Shown: positions 9,006 to 16,960 of the stretch, one piece after another
How positions within the stretch are numbered: position 1 is the first letter of the stretch
Layout: each line of letters begins with the position of its first letter
Source: Kitasatospora acidiphila
Lineage (GTDB): Bacteria > Actinomycetota > Actinomycetes > Streptomycetales > Streptomycetaceae
DNA: 64,000 nt
Assembly (NCBI RefSeq): GCF_006636205.1
Contig: NZ_VIGB01000003.1
Span: 62,001 to 126,000, forward strand
Direction: 5' to 3'
Made by a program: the position numbers and the translations under genes
The notes under the pieces: generated by a model
Seen by the model: only the letters and a program-made list of their open reading frames with translations
Told to the model about the DNA's origin: nothing
Databases searched by the model: none

Positions 9006-10223
9006 TCAACTCTCCATTGGGATCTCGATGTCCGCCAACTTGTGGCAGGTGTCCGCCCATTCGCCCGCCGGGGTGGAGTCGCGGGTGACCGCGGCGCCGA
9101 CGTAGGTGAAGGTGTCGCCGCCGGTGCGGAACACAGTGCGCAGGGTCTGGGACAGGGAGAGGCGGCCGGGTTGGAAGCGGCCGACGAGGCCGTGGTAGGC
9201 GCCGCGGGGGAAGGGTTCGATGTCGGCGAGGAGGGAGAGGCCGGCGGGCGGGTTGCAGGGGGTGGGGAGGGCGGCGCGCAGCAGGTCGGTGAGGGTGGCG
9301 TGCTCCGACTGGACGGTGAGGACGGTCATCAGGTGCCGCAGCCGAGCCCGGTCCAGCACGGAGGTGCCGGCGCCGACCACCGCGCCGAGGCGGCGCAGCG
9401 AGCGGCGCCAGGCGCTGAGTGCCGAGGCGTGCTCGGCGAGGATCTTGCCGTCGCTGACGAAGGCGGCGGCGAGGTCGTGGTCGGTGGTGCCGGGGTGGCG
9501 GGGGTAGGTGCCGGCCAGCTTGTAGGAGCGGAAGGCGGCGAGGTTGCCGTGGACCAGCAGTTCGGGGCTGTTGCCGGCCATCTCGAAGCCGCCGTGGCGG
9601 ACGTAGAAGAGTCGACTGGTCTGCGTCGGCGGCGGGCCGGTGAGCAGCTGGCGGGTGAGCGGGAACCGGGTGCTCACCTCGACCCGGCGGGCGACGGTGC
9701 AGCGGTGGTCGGTGCTGTCGCCGATCCACTCCAGGGCGCGCCGGACGGCGTCCTCGTAGGCGGCGCGCCCCTGCTCGCTCGGGTCCGTCAGCGGCACGGA
9801 TCTGACGGTGTGGGCAAGGCGCGGGCGAAGCGTCTCCCAGGCGTCCGAGGGGCGGCCGCGCAGCACGGTCGGGCCGGTCGCGTCGACCTGGAAGAGCAGT
9901 CGGGGCAGGCTGAGCCAGCTGGCCGGGTAGTCGGCGCGGGCGAGGCGGGGTTCGAGGCTGCGCAGCAGGTCGGAGCCGAGGTGGCCGAGCACGGGTGCGC
10001 CGGCGGCGTGTTCGAGGAAATCGGTGATGGCGGGCCAGGGGTCGGTCTCGGTGCCGTCGAGGGCCAGCCGGGCGCTGCTGCCGACGCCGATCAGGTAGCT
10101 GTCCGGCCCGCCGTAGACCACCAGGTCCTCGTGCGGGTCGGCATGCTCGGCGAGGGCGTGGGCCCAGGCGCGGGCGGTGGTTGCGAGGCGCGCACGTTCG
10201 GGGATCGTGTGGAGGTCGCTCAT
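9006..10223 (-). CDS. Divergent chorismate-binding enzyme (anthranilate/salicylate synthase-like)
   Basis: 405 residues. The C-terminal two thirds keep the chorismate-binding skeleton: GNSPELLV for the usual SPE motif, YKLAGTYPRHPG for the AGTRxRG loop, ILAEHASALSAW for the catalytic-region EH, and FPRGAYHGLVG for the RGxYxGxxG motif. The family converts chorismate to anthranilate, isochorismate, aminodeoxychorismate or salicylate. The altered AGT loop means the reaction cannot be named. No glutamine amidotransferase or lyase partner is adjacent. The start was set at the ATG at 10223, because the longer open frame runs antisense to the exporter. It is divergent from the MFS-MarR exporter, suggesting a linked product and export function. 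Confidence 0.8.
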   Translation of the reverse strand: MSDLHTIPERARLATTARAWAHALAEHADPHEDLVVYGGPDSYLIGVGSSARLALDGTETDPWPAITDFLEHAAGAPVLGHLGSDLLRSLEPRLARADYPASWLSLPRLLFQVDATGPTVLRGRPSDAWETLRPRLAHTVRSVPLTDPSEQGRAAYEDAVRRALEWIGDSTDHRCTVARRVEVSTRFPLTRQLLTGPPPTQTSRLFYVRHGGFEMAGNSPELLVHGNLAAFRSYKLAGTYPRHPGTTDHDLAAAFVSDGKILAEHASALSAWRRSLRRLGAVVGAGTSVLDRARLRHLMTVLTVQSEHATLTDLLRAALPTPCNPPAGLSLLADIEPFPRGAYHGLVGRFQPGRLSLSQTLRTVFRTGGDTFTYVGAAVTRDSTPAGEWADTCHKLADIEIPMES

Positions 10224-10394
10224 GGGCGTGCGGACGTTCCTCTCCGGGAGGGGTGGGCTGCGGTCCTGGTGCCGTACCCGGCGCTCGGGTGGCCAATCGT
10301 GTACGCAGCGTGCATCGCCCGTTCGGAGCAATAAAGCCGGAGCGGCCGGTCGCTCCGCTCGCGGAAGATCGTTGTCGGCACGAGCCTTGCCGCT

Positions 10395-12473
10395 ATGACG
10401 ACGCTCGACGAGAGTCCGCAGGGTTCGCAGGCCGCACCACCCGTTCTCGACGTTCGCCAGCGCAACATCGTCTTCGGCACCATCGTGCTCGGAATGCTGC
10501 TGGCCGCACTCGACCAGACCATCGTCGGGACGGCGCTGCCGACCATCGTGGCCGACCTGGGCGGCGCCGCGCACATGTCCTGGGTGGTGACCTCCTATCT
10601 GCTGGCCGAGACCGTGGCCACCGTGCTGGTCGGCAAGTTCGGCGACCTGTACGGCCGCAAGCTGGTGTTCCAGGTCTCGGCGATCGTCTTCATCACCGGC
10701 TCGTTCTTCTGCGGGCTGGCGACCGACATGTCGCTGCTGATCACCTGGCGAGCGCTGCAGGGCCTGGGGGCCGGCGGTCTGATGGTCACGTCGATGGCGT
10801 TGATCGCCGATGTGATCCCGCTGCGCGAGCGCGGCAAGTACCAGGGCGCGATCGGCGCGGTGTTCGGGGTGGCCACGGTGATCGGGCCGCTGCTCGGCGG
10901 GCTGTTCACCGATCACCTCTCCTGGCGCTGGGCGTTCTACGTCAATGTGCCGATCGCCGTTGTGGTGGTGGCCTCGGCGGCGCGGACGCTGCCGGCGCTG
11001 CGGTCGGCGGTGCGGCCGGTCATCGACTACCTGGGGATCGGGCTGGTCACCGTCGGGGCGAGCGCGCTGATCCTGGCCACCAGCCTGGGCGGCAACCAGT
11101 TCGCCTGGACCTCGCCGGCGATCACCGGGCTGTTCGCGGCGGGCGTGGCCGCGCTGGCCGGGTTCTGCTGGGCGGAGACCCGGGCCGAGCAACCCATGCT
11201 GCCGATGCGGCTGTTCGGCACTCCCGTGTTCGCGGTCTGCTCGGTGCTCTCCTTCATCGTCGGCTTCGCCATGCTCGGCGCGATGACCTTCCTGCCGACC
11301 TATCTGCAGTATGTGGACGGCGACTCGGCGACGGTCTCCGGGGTGCGCACGCTGCCGATGGTGGCCGGTCTGCTGCTGGCCTCCGTCTTCAGCGGGAACG
11401 TGGTCAGCAAGACCGGGCAGTACCGGCTCTTCCCGATCGTCGGCACGGCGGTGATGGCCGTCGGGCTGTACCTGCTGTCGCTGCTGAAGCCAAGCACGGG
11501 CGCCGGGTTGGCCTCGCTCTACATGTTCGTGCTGGGCACCGGCATCGGGCTCAGCATGCAGGTGCTCACCATCGCCGTGCAGAACACCGTGGACTACGCC
11601 GACCTCGGCACCGCGACCTCCGGGGTGACGTTCTTCCGCACCATCGGCAGCTCCTTCGGCACCGCGGTGTTCGGGACCATCTACGCCAACACCCTCAAGA
11701 CCAACCTGGCCGACGGCGTGCGCCGTTCCGCGCAGCTGACCGGCGCCGAACCCGCCCACCTGGCCACGGCGGCGGGCAGTCCGGCGGGCCTGCACGCGCT
11801 GCCGAAGGCCGAGGCGGCACCGATCATCTCGGCCTACGCCGACAGCCTGCACACGGTGTTCCTGTGGACCGTGCCGGTGGCCGGGCTCGGCTTCGTGGTG
11901 GCGCTCTTCCTGAAGCAGGTGAAGCTGCGCGACAGCGCGCGGGCCGGGTCGACCGACATGGGCGAGGGGTTCGCGCAGCCGATCGGCAGCGATGCGATGC
12001 AGCACCTGGAGTACTCCGTCTGCCGGATCATCCGCCAGGCGGATCTGGACACGGCGCGCAGGGTCATCGCCGGCTCGGGGACCAGGCTGGACCTCGCGGG
12101 GGCCTGGGCGGTGATGGAGGTCGAGCAGCTCATCCGGGTGGTGGGGCATGCCCGGCTCGGGTTGATCGCCGCGCGCAGGCGGGTGCCGCCGGAGGTGCTG
12201 GAGCCGGTCTTCATCCGGATGGTCGACGAGGGGTACCTGACTCGGCAACAGGACTTCCTCGACCACACCGAGGCGGGACGGACGGAGGCCGAGGTGCTCG
12301 ACCGGGCCTGGGCCGACTGGCTCAACGCCCAGTTGGAGGCGGACGCCGGCCGCCCTCGCAGTGCCGAGCTGCGGGCGGCGGCGGACAGCATCGCCAAGCG
12401 GCTGCTGGCGGAGGACCTGGCCAACGGGATCCCGGCCGGGCGGAGCGGGGCGCCGGTCGGCGGGTCGGGCTGA
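10395..12473 (+). CDS. EmrB/QacA-type MFS drug exporter fused to a C-terminal MarR-like domain
   Basis: 692 residues. Residues about 20-520 form a 14-helix DHA2 transporter with [13 protein letters not shown] in helix 1 and [10 protein letters not shown] in the first cytoplasmic loop. After the last helix the chain continues for roughly 170 residues with a winged-helix-like segment (ALYSVCRI-type helices, then [31 protein letters not shown] and a wing near [13 protein letters not shown]). Such exporter-regulator fusions exist in actinomycetes but are uncommon. It probably exports a small toxic molecule, perhaps the product of the divergent chorismate enzyme. The ATG at 10395 has no clear Shine-Dalgarno. 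Confidence 0.9.
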   Translation: MTTLDESPQGSQAAPPVLDVRQRNIVFGTIVLGMLLAALDQTIVGTALPTIVADLGGAAHMSWVVTSYLLAETVATVLVGKFGDLYGRKLVFQVSAIVFITGSFFCGLATDMSLLITWRALQGLGAGGLMVTSMALIADVIPLRERGKYQGAIGAVFGVATVIGPLLGGLFTDHLSWRWAFYVNVPIAVVVVASAARTLPALRSAVRPVIDYLGIGLVTVGASALILATSLGGNQFAWTSPAITGLFAAGVAALAGFCWAETRAEQPMLPMRLFGTPVFAVCSVLSFIVGFAMLGAMTFLPTYLQYVDGDSATVSGVRTLPMVAGLLLASVFSGNVVSKTGQYRLFPIVGTAVMAVGLYLLSLLKPSTGAGLASLYMFVLGTGIGLSMQVLTIAVQNTVDYADLGTATSGVTFFRTIGSSFGTAVFGTIYANTLKTNLADGVRRSAQLTGAEPAHLATAAGSPAGLHALPKAEAAPIISAYADSLHTVFLWTVPVAGLGFVVALFLKQVKLRDSARAGSTDMGEGFAQPIGSDAMQHLEYSVCRIIRQADLDTARRVIAGSGTRLDLAGAWAVMEVEQLIRVVGHARLGLIAARRRVPPEVLEPVFIRMVDEGYLTRQQDFLDHTEAGRTEAEVLDRAWADWLNAQLEADAGRPRSAELRAAADSIAKRLLAEDLANGIPAGRSGAPVGGSG

Positions 12474-12591
12474 GCTCGGCGGGTGGCGGTGGGCCGGGCA
12501 GTGGCCACGGTCGGCGAGGCGGGCCGAGCTCAGCGGGCGCCGGCCGGCGGGTCAGCGGGTCATCGGGTCGGGCCGAGCTCAGTGGGCGCCG
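12466..12591. repeat. Three spaced copies of a GGGCCGAGCTC element at gene ends
   Basis: Related ~23-bp copies lie at 12466-12489, 12520-12542 and 12569-12591 (the last two differ at one base). The first overlaps the exporter's stop codon and the third overlaps the stop codon of the convergent hydrolase, as if the 3' end had been duplicated. Confidence 0.55.
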
Positions 12592-13355
12592 CGCAGGGCG
12601 TAGGCGGTGGCCCGGGCGAACGCCTGCGGGTTGTCCAGCATGATGTTGTGCCCGCAGTCCGGGATGGACACCACCGACACCCCGTGCGCGGCGAGCCGCT
12701 CGGCGCCCGGCAGGGCCGGGTCGGCCGCGGGGCGCAGGTAGGTGCGCGGGATCGGCAGCTCCAGCAGCAGTTCGCGCATGGTGGGCGTGCTGCCGGCGGC
12801 GAGGTGGACGGCGGAGCGGTGCAGGGCCTCGCGCCCGGCCAGGCGCATGGTGGACCACCAGTGCGGGCCGACCCGGTCACGCACCTGCTTCCAGCCGCCC
12901 GCCAGGAACTCCTGCTCCGAGTAGGAGGCGATCCCGCTGGACCCCGCCTTGGCAGTGCGGGCGGCCGGTTGGGGGTCGAGGTTGGCGTCCACCAGCACCA
13001 GCTTGGCGACCAGCCGCGGGTGGCGGGCCGCCAGCACGATCGCCACCGCGCCGCCCATGCTGTGGGCGATCACCTCGGCGGCTTCGACGCCGGCTTCGTC
13101 CAGTGCGGCCGCGACGGCGTCGGCGTGCTCCTCGAGGGTGTAGCCGAAGTCGGTGGGACGGTCGCTGATGCCGAAGCCGAGCAGGTCGAGCAGCAGCGAG
13201 CGGTGGCCGGCAAGCTCGGGGTGGACGGCCGAGGCGGTGAAGTAGGGCCCGCTGCTGGCGCCGAGTCCGTGCAGATAGACCCGGCTCGGCTCGCTGCCCG
13301 GCAGCTCGATCCAGCGGATCCGGGCTCCGGACTCGGTCACCTGGGCATCGCGCAT
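12579..13355 (-). CDS. Alpha/beta hydrolase under PadR control
   Basis: 258 residues of the alpha/beta-hydrolase fold with HGLGASSGPYF (oxyanion region, about residue 29), nucleophile elbow AHSMGG (about 100) and the catalytic His in DCGHNIML (about 236). No signal peptide. Substrate unknown. It is divergent from a PadR regulator, and a perfect 24-bp palindrome lies between them, so it is probably a PadR-repressed detoxification enzyme. CTTGAGGAGGAGC precedes the ATG. Confidence 0.88.
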   Translation of the reverse strand: MRDAQVTESGARIRWIELPGSEPSRVYLHGLGASSGPYFTASAVHPELAGHRSLLLDLLGFGISDRPTDFGYTLEEHADAVAAALDEAGVEAAEVIAHSMGGAVAIVLAARHPRLVAKLVLVDANLDPQPAARTAKAGSSGIASYSEQEFLAGGWKQVRDRVGPHWWSTMRLAGREALHRSAVHLAAGSTPTMRELLLELPIPRTYLRPAADPALPGAERLAAHGVSVVSIPDCGHNIMLDNPQAFARATAYALRGAH

Positions 13356-13368
13356 TGCTCCTCCTCAA

Positions 13369-13416
13369 GGGTCGGCCGACGGGCGCCGGCTCAGGGGTCG
13401 GCCGACGGGCGCCGGC
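13369..13416. repeat. 22-bp direct repeat, 26-bp period
   Basis: Two identical copies of a 22-bp GC-rich unit containing the palindrome TCGGCCGA, at 13369-13390 and 13395-13416, sit between the hydrolase start and the PadR operator. They may be a regulatory duplication or simple slippage. Confidence 0.6.
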
Positions 13417-13437
13417 CGGCTTCAAGCATCGCCGGGA

Positions 13438-13461
13438 CTATACATCGACACCGATGTATAG
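13438..13461. promoter_or_regulatory. Perfect PadR-type operator palindrome
   Basis: CTATACATCG-ACAC-CGATGTATAG is a perfect inverted repeat with 10-bp arms, 15 bp upstream of the PadR start and about 80 bp upstream of the divergent hydrolase. The TACAT/ATGTA halves match the known PadR-family pattern. Likely site of autoregulation and hydrolase repression. Confidence 0.8.
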
Positions 13462-13476
13462 CGACAGTGAGGCATA

Positions 13477-14019
13477 ATGGCGGTTGTGTTGGAGTTGGCG
13501 ATCCTGGGGTTCCTGTACGAGCAGCCGCTGCACGGCTATGAGCTGAAACGGCGGGTCGCGCAGCTGACCGGGCATGTCCGGCCGATCGCCGACGGCACGC
13601 TCTATCCGGCGATCAAGCGGCTGGAGAAGGCGGGTTGGCTCACCCGGCAGACCGAGCCGGGCACCCGGGCCGCGCCGCGGCATGTGCTCACCCTCACGAC
13701 CGAGGGGCGGGCGGAGCTGACCCGGCGGCTGCGCGGGGCCGACGGCGTGGAGATCACCGACGAGAACCACTGGTTCACGGTGCTCGCCTTCCTGCGCCTG
13801 CTGGACGCGCCGGCCGAGCAGGCCGAGGTGCTGCGACGCCGGCTCGCCTTCCTCCGGGAGCCGAGCAGCTTCTTCTACGAGGGTGACCGGCCACTGGGCG
13901 CCGAGGACATCACGGATCCGTTCCGGCAGGGCCTGCTGTTGATCGCCCGGGCCACCAGCCAGACCGAACTGGCCTGGCTGGAGCGGACATTGGCGACCCT
14001 TGAGGGCGGCAAGGACTGA
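13477..14019 (+). CDS. PadR-family transcriptional regulator
   Basis: 180 residues: N-terminal winged helix (LAILGFLYEQPLHGYELKRR, then DGTLYPAIKRLEKAGWL) followed by a helical Vir-type C-terminal dimerisation region. It probably binds the palindrome at 13438-13461 and represses itself and the divergent alpha/beta hydrolase. AGTGAGG 6 nt before the ATG serves as ribosome-binding site. It converges with the following membrane-protein gene, with 25 bp between stops. Confidence 0.9.
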   Translation: MAVVLELAILGFLYEQPLHGYELKRRVAQLTGHVRPIADGTLYPAIKRLEKAGWLTRQTEPGTRAAPRHVLTLTTEGRAELTRRLRGADGVEITDENHWFTVLAFLRLLDAPAEQAEVLRRRLAFLREPSSFFYEGDRPLGAEDITDPFRQGLLLIARATSQTELAWLERTLATLEGGKD

Positions 14020-14044
14020 CGGTCAGCCAATTGCCGCCGGGGCA

Positions 14045-14824
14045 TCAGCCGACGGCCGTCTCCCGCAGGTCCCGCAGCGTGGCGGTCAGCGCCCGGCCGA
14101 GCAGCACCAGCGCACCGCCGGCGGCGACGGCCAGGCCGTCGGTCTGCGGATGGGCCAGCCCGACGGCCAGCGCCACCGATCCGGTGAGCACGCTGGCCGC
14201 GGTCAGGCTGCCGATGCCCAGCCGCAGCCGACGGACCCCGGGGGCGACCACTACGCCACCGCCCAGCCCCGCGACCACCCGGCAGGCCTGGACGGCGCCG
14301 ACGAGCAGCAGCCCCCAGTAGCTCGCCACCATCAGCTGATGCCACAGGCCGCCTGCCAGCACGGCCGGGTAGCGGTGCACGGCGGCCACCATGGCGACGC
14401 CGACCAGCGCCGGGCCGGTGAGCCGACGCACCGCCCGGCCGAGCAGCGCGGCGACCGCTAGCCGGCTCAGCCGGGGCAGCGGCGCGACCAACCCGAGCCC
14501 GAGCAGGAAGAGCGCGGCGCACGGCCACAGCACCCAGGCGCCGCCCGGCACCGCGGCGAGCGGGGTGCCCTGAGCGGTGGCGGCGCGGGCGAGCAGCACC
14601 GCGATCACGGTGGCAGTGACTCCCAACGCGGCCACCCGCTCCCGCCGTTGGGCCCGCGAGTCGGCCGGCCAGATCGCCGGATGCAGCCACATGTCCGCGA
14701 TCCCGGCCAGCAGGCTCGGCCAGCCCTTCCAGCCGGCCGCCCGCGCGTCGTCCTCCAGCCCGGGCCCCCAGCGGTCCCGGAAAGCGGCCGGATACAGCCG
14801 CACAAGCCCCCGATGGACCGTCAC
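14045..14824 (-). CDS. Integral membrane protein coupled to PadR
   Basis: 259 residues with a short soluble N-terminus (VHRGLVRLYPAAFRDRWG) and about seven hydrophobic segments. The GTG start at 14824 overlaps the TGA stop of the upstream PadR gene by four bases, implying translational coupling. The YPAAFRDRWG-like N-terminus is common in actinomycete membrane proteins paired with PadR regulators, thought to sense envelope state, but no function is established. I chose the GTG because the longer frame runs through the PadR gene in another phase. Confidence 0.82.
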   Translation of the reverse strand: MTVHRGLVRLYPAAFRDRWGPGLEDDARAAGWKGWPSLLAGIADMWLHPAIWPADSRAQRRERVAALGVTATVIAVLLARAATAQGTPLAAVPGGAWVLWPCAALFLLGLGLVAPLPRLSRLAVAALLGRAVRRLTGPALVGVAMVAAVHRYPAVLAGGLWHQLMVASYWGLLLVGAVQACRVVAGLGGGVVVAPGVRRLRLGIGSLTAASVLTGSVALAVGLAHPQTDGLAVAAGGALVLLGRALTATLRDLRETAVG

Positions 14825-15120
14825 GCCGGATTCACCCCCAGGCTGCGCAGCCCCGCACGGGCGACCTTGGCCATCGACCGCAGCTCCCGCTCCAGCACCT
14901 CCCGACCGGCGGGGGTCAGCCGCACCGGTCGCTGCCGGCCCTGCTCCTCGGCCGGCTCGATCAGCTGCTTGGCCTCCAGTCGGGCCAGCGCGCCGTAGAG
15001 GCTGCCCGGACCGAGCCGCTCCCCGACCAGGTCCTCGATGGCGGCGTTGATGGCGTAACCGTGCAGTGGCCCGTCGGCCAGCACGCACAGCACCAGCGTC
15101 TGCGCGTCGTTCGCCTGCAT
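14821..15120 (-). CDS. Small PadR-family regulator
   Basis: 99 residues, a minimal PadR with only the winged helix (TLVLCVLADGPLHGYAINAAI; GSLYGALARLEAKQLIE) and a short tail. The ATG at 15120 has GGGAG 8 nt upstream; an alternative GTG lies at 15129. It is followed with a 4-bp overlap by a membrane protein and faces the small ORF at 15210 across a cluster of TACTAC/GTAGTA inverted repeats, which it presumably binds. Confidence 0.88.
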   Translation of the reverse strand: MQANDAQTLVLCVLADGPLHGYAINAAIEDLVGERLGPGSLYGALARLEAKQLIEPAEEQGRQRPVRLTPAGREVLERELRSMAKVARAGLRSLGVNPA

Positions 15121-15154
15121 CCGCCTCACTCCCTCGCTCGATGCACCCCCAGGC

Positions 15155-15188
15155 TACTACGCATCAAGTAGTACGTGACAAGTACTAC
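15155..15188. promoter_or_regulatory. Overlapping PadR operators (TACTAC-N7-GTAGTA array)
   Basis: Two overlapping dyads are visible: TACTAC (15155-15160)-N7-GTAGTA (15168-15173), and GTAGTAC (15168-15174)-N7-GTACTAC (15182-15188). A further half site GTGTACTA lies at 15195-15202. All halves have the same 7-nt spacing, fitting cooperative binding by the adjacent PadR. Confidence 0.75.
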
Positions 15189-15202
15189 GTGCCGTGTACT
15201 AT
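15175..15202 (+). promoter_or_regulatory. Promoter of the leaderless small ORF
   Basis: GTGACA (15175-15180) and TACTAT (15197-15202) are spaced 16 bp. Transcription would start about 7 nt downstream, at or next to the A of the ATG at 15210, so the message is probably leaderless. The boxes overlap the PadR operators. Confidence 0.55.
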
Positions 15203-15209
15203 TCCGGCC

Positions 15210-15302
15210 ATGCCGAACTCCAACACCCCTGCGGTGCCTTCAGATTCCCCGGTCGCGGTGATCGAGGCCCCGCACCGCGCAGCGATCCGGTGGGCGCCGT
15301 GA
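15210..15302 (+). CDS. 30-residue small ORF coupled to membrane protein
   Basis: A 30-codon frame (begins MPNSNTPAVPSD, ends AAIRWAP) whose TGA overlaps the GTG of the next gene by four bases. It has no Shine-Dalgarno, and a promoter-like sequence is placed so that the mRNA would begin at its ATG. It therefore looks like the leaderless first cistron through which the membrane protein is translated by coupling. I recognise no family. It could be a coupling leader with no function of its own. Confidence 0.5.
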   Translation: MPNSNTPAVPSDSPVAVIEAPHRAAIRWAP

Positions 15303-16291
15303 CCGAGCGCGCTCCTCAACTCCCGGTGGCCGCCCTGCGGTTCTCGTTCGCCCTGGCCACGGCCTTCACCGTGTTCGCCTATGTCACCACCCAGCTGCGC
15401 GCGGTGCGGGCCGGCAGCCCCTGGCAGGACGACCCGTACGACGTCGTGGTGTCCTTCACGGTCTTCCTGGTCCCGGCGCTGAGCGCCCTGACCGCGCTGC
15501 GGGCGCTGCTGTGCCGGGGCGGCCGGCCGCAGCCGTTCCACCGGGTGGACCAACTGCTGCGCGCCGCCCGCCTGTCCACGCTGCTGGTCGCGGCAACCAT
15601 GGTCGCCGACTGCACGGCGGCGGCACTGCGCGCGGACCACCAACACTGGAACGGCGAAACGCCGTGGCTGATCGCCTCGTTGGTCCCGCTCACCGTGGCG
15701 GCGGCGGTCGGCCTACTGCTGCTGTGGCAGGCATTCGGCCGACTGCCGGGCCCGGCACGGGAGTTGTCCGAGGGGGCCGACTGGCTGACCGATCTGGCCC
15801 TGCTGATCGAGCTGGCGACGGTGCGGCTGCCCGGTCCGCTGCGCCGCCCGGCCTCGCGGCTCGCACCCGGCGCGCTGGCCGCGTTCGCCCGCGACCACAT
15901 CACCGCCGTCGCCGCGGCCGCCAGCCTGACGGCCGGGCTCGGACTGGCCGTCGGCCAGGCACTCGGCGAAGGCCCGCCCGGGCCGGTGCTGTTCGTCATC
16001 GAGGTGGGCATCGCCTCGGGCGGCTTCTTCGCCTTCTGCATGCTCTGCAACAGCGTGCTGCGGATCGCGGCGCCCAGGAGGTCAGGTCAGCGGTGGCGGG
16101 CGGCGATCCGCCGGGCCGCCGTCGCGGCGGCTCTCGCCGTGCCGGTCACCACCGGCCTGCGGGATCCGCTGCAGCGGGTGGTCGGCCCGGTCGACACGCT
16201 CGGCGAGCTGGCCGGGCTGCTCGTCTGCGCCGCGCTGCTCGCCGGTTCGGTCACGTTCGCCGTCACCCTCGGCCGTCGGCAGCGCAGTTGA
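15299..16291 (+). CDS. Polytopic membrane protein in PadR-controlled unit
   Basis: 330 residues with about eight hydrophobic segments (for example LPVAALRFSFALATAFTVFAY near the start and LAGLLVCAALLAGSVTFAVTL at the end). No enzymatic motif is visible. I chose the GTG at 15299 because it overlaps the stop of the small ORF and because earlier codons of this frame read through the operator region. Regulation by the divergent small PadR is likely. Function unknown. Confidence 0.75.
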   Translation: MTERAPQLPVAALRFSFALATAFTVFAYVTTQLRAVRAGSPWQDDPYDVVVSFTVFLVPALSALTALRALLCRGGRPQPFHRVDQLLRAARLSTLLVAATMVADCTAAALRADHQHWNGETPWLIASLVPLTVAAAVGLLLLWQAFGRLPGPARELSEGADWLTDLALLIELATVRLPGPLRRPASRLAPGALAAFARDHITAVAAAASLTAGLGLAVGQALGEGPPGPVLFVIEVGIASGGFFAFCMLCNSVLRIAAPRRSGQRWRAAIRRAAVAAALAVPVTTGLRDPLQRVVGPVDTLGELAGLLVCAALLAGSVTFAVTLGRRQRS

Positions 16292-16327
16292 CGAATCGCC
16301 AGAGAGCCACAGCTAGTTGACGAACCG

Positions 16328-16951
16328 TCAGGAAGGCATGGGCGCCGCCGGCGGCGGCTGCGGCAGTGGGTGGGCACCCGCGGGGCGCAGCCCGTCGAAG
16401 ATGATCCCGAGGTAGCGGCGCCACAACTCGGGGCTGCCGGCCCGCAGCGGCTCGGCGACGTGCCCCGGAGCGCACATCAGCAGCACCACGTCCGGCCCGG
16501 TCACGTCCGCCCGCAGCACCCCGGCCGCGCGGGCTCGGTCGACCAGGGCGTAGGCCGCCTGGAACATCCGCTCGCGGGCACGGGTGACCTCGGGCTCGGC
16601 GAGGGCGGTCTCCGCCGCTGCGAACAGGAAGGAGAGGTCGCGCTCCTGCTGCTGCTCGATGGCCACGCCGAGGAACTCGAGCAGCGCCTGCTCCGGGTCG
16701 TTCGCACCCGCCAGCGACTCGCCGAGGGTCGCCAGGACGTCGAGGCGGCTGCGGACGATCGCGGCGAGCAGGTGGTCCTTGGTGGCGAAGTGCCGGAAGA
16801 CCGTGCCCTTGCCCACGCCCGCGCGCCGCGCTATGTCGGCGATCGAGGCGTCGATGCCGTGCTCGGCGAACTCGGCGGCCGCCGCGGCGAGCAGCAGGTC
16901 GCGGTTGCGGGCGGCGTCGGCGCGCAGCGGGCGCGGGGCGGACGTGGTCAT
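16328..16951 (-). CDS. TetR-family regulator
   Basis: 207 residues: DNA-binding domain at about residues 15-60 ([31 protein letters not shown]) and a helical ligand domain with a Pro-rich tail. It lies 9 bp downstream of the tandem-repeat membrane protein gene on the same strand, so the DUF2306 protein, the repeat protein and this regulator may form one unit. Its stop codon sits in the palindrome at 16317-16330. Confidence 0.9.
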   Translation of the reverse strand: MTTSAPRPLRADAARNRDLLLAAAAAEFAEHGIDASIADIARRAGVGKGTVFRHFATKDHLLAAIVRSRLDVLATLGESLAGANDPEQALLEFLGVAIEQQQERDLSFLFAAAETALAEPEVTRARERMFQAAYALVDRARAAGVLRADVTGPDVVLLMCAPGHVAEPLRAGSPELWRRYLGIIFDGLRPAGAHPLPQPPPAAPMPS

Positions 16952-16960
16952 CCCCTCACC

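Noticed and set aside
9006..12266. Very long minus-strand frame of over 1000 codons
   Set aside because: Only the part below 10223 has family motifs. The rest is antisense to the exporter and repeats His/Arg/Gly-rich noise typical of high-GC reverse frames.
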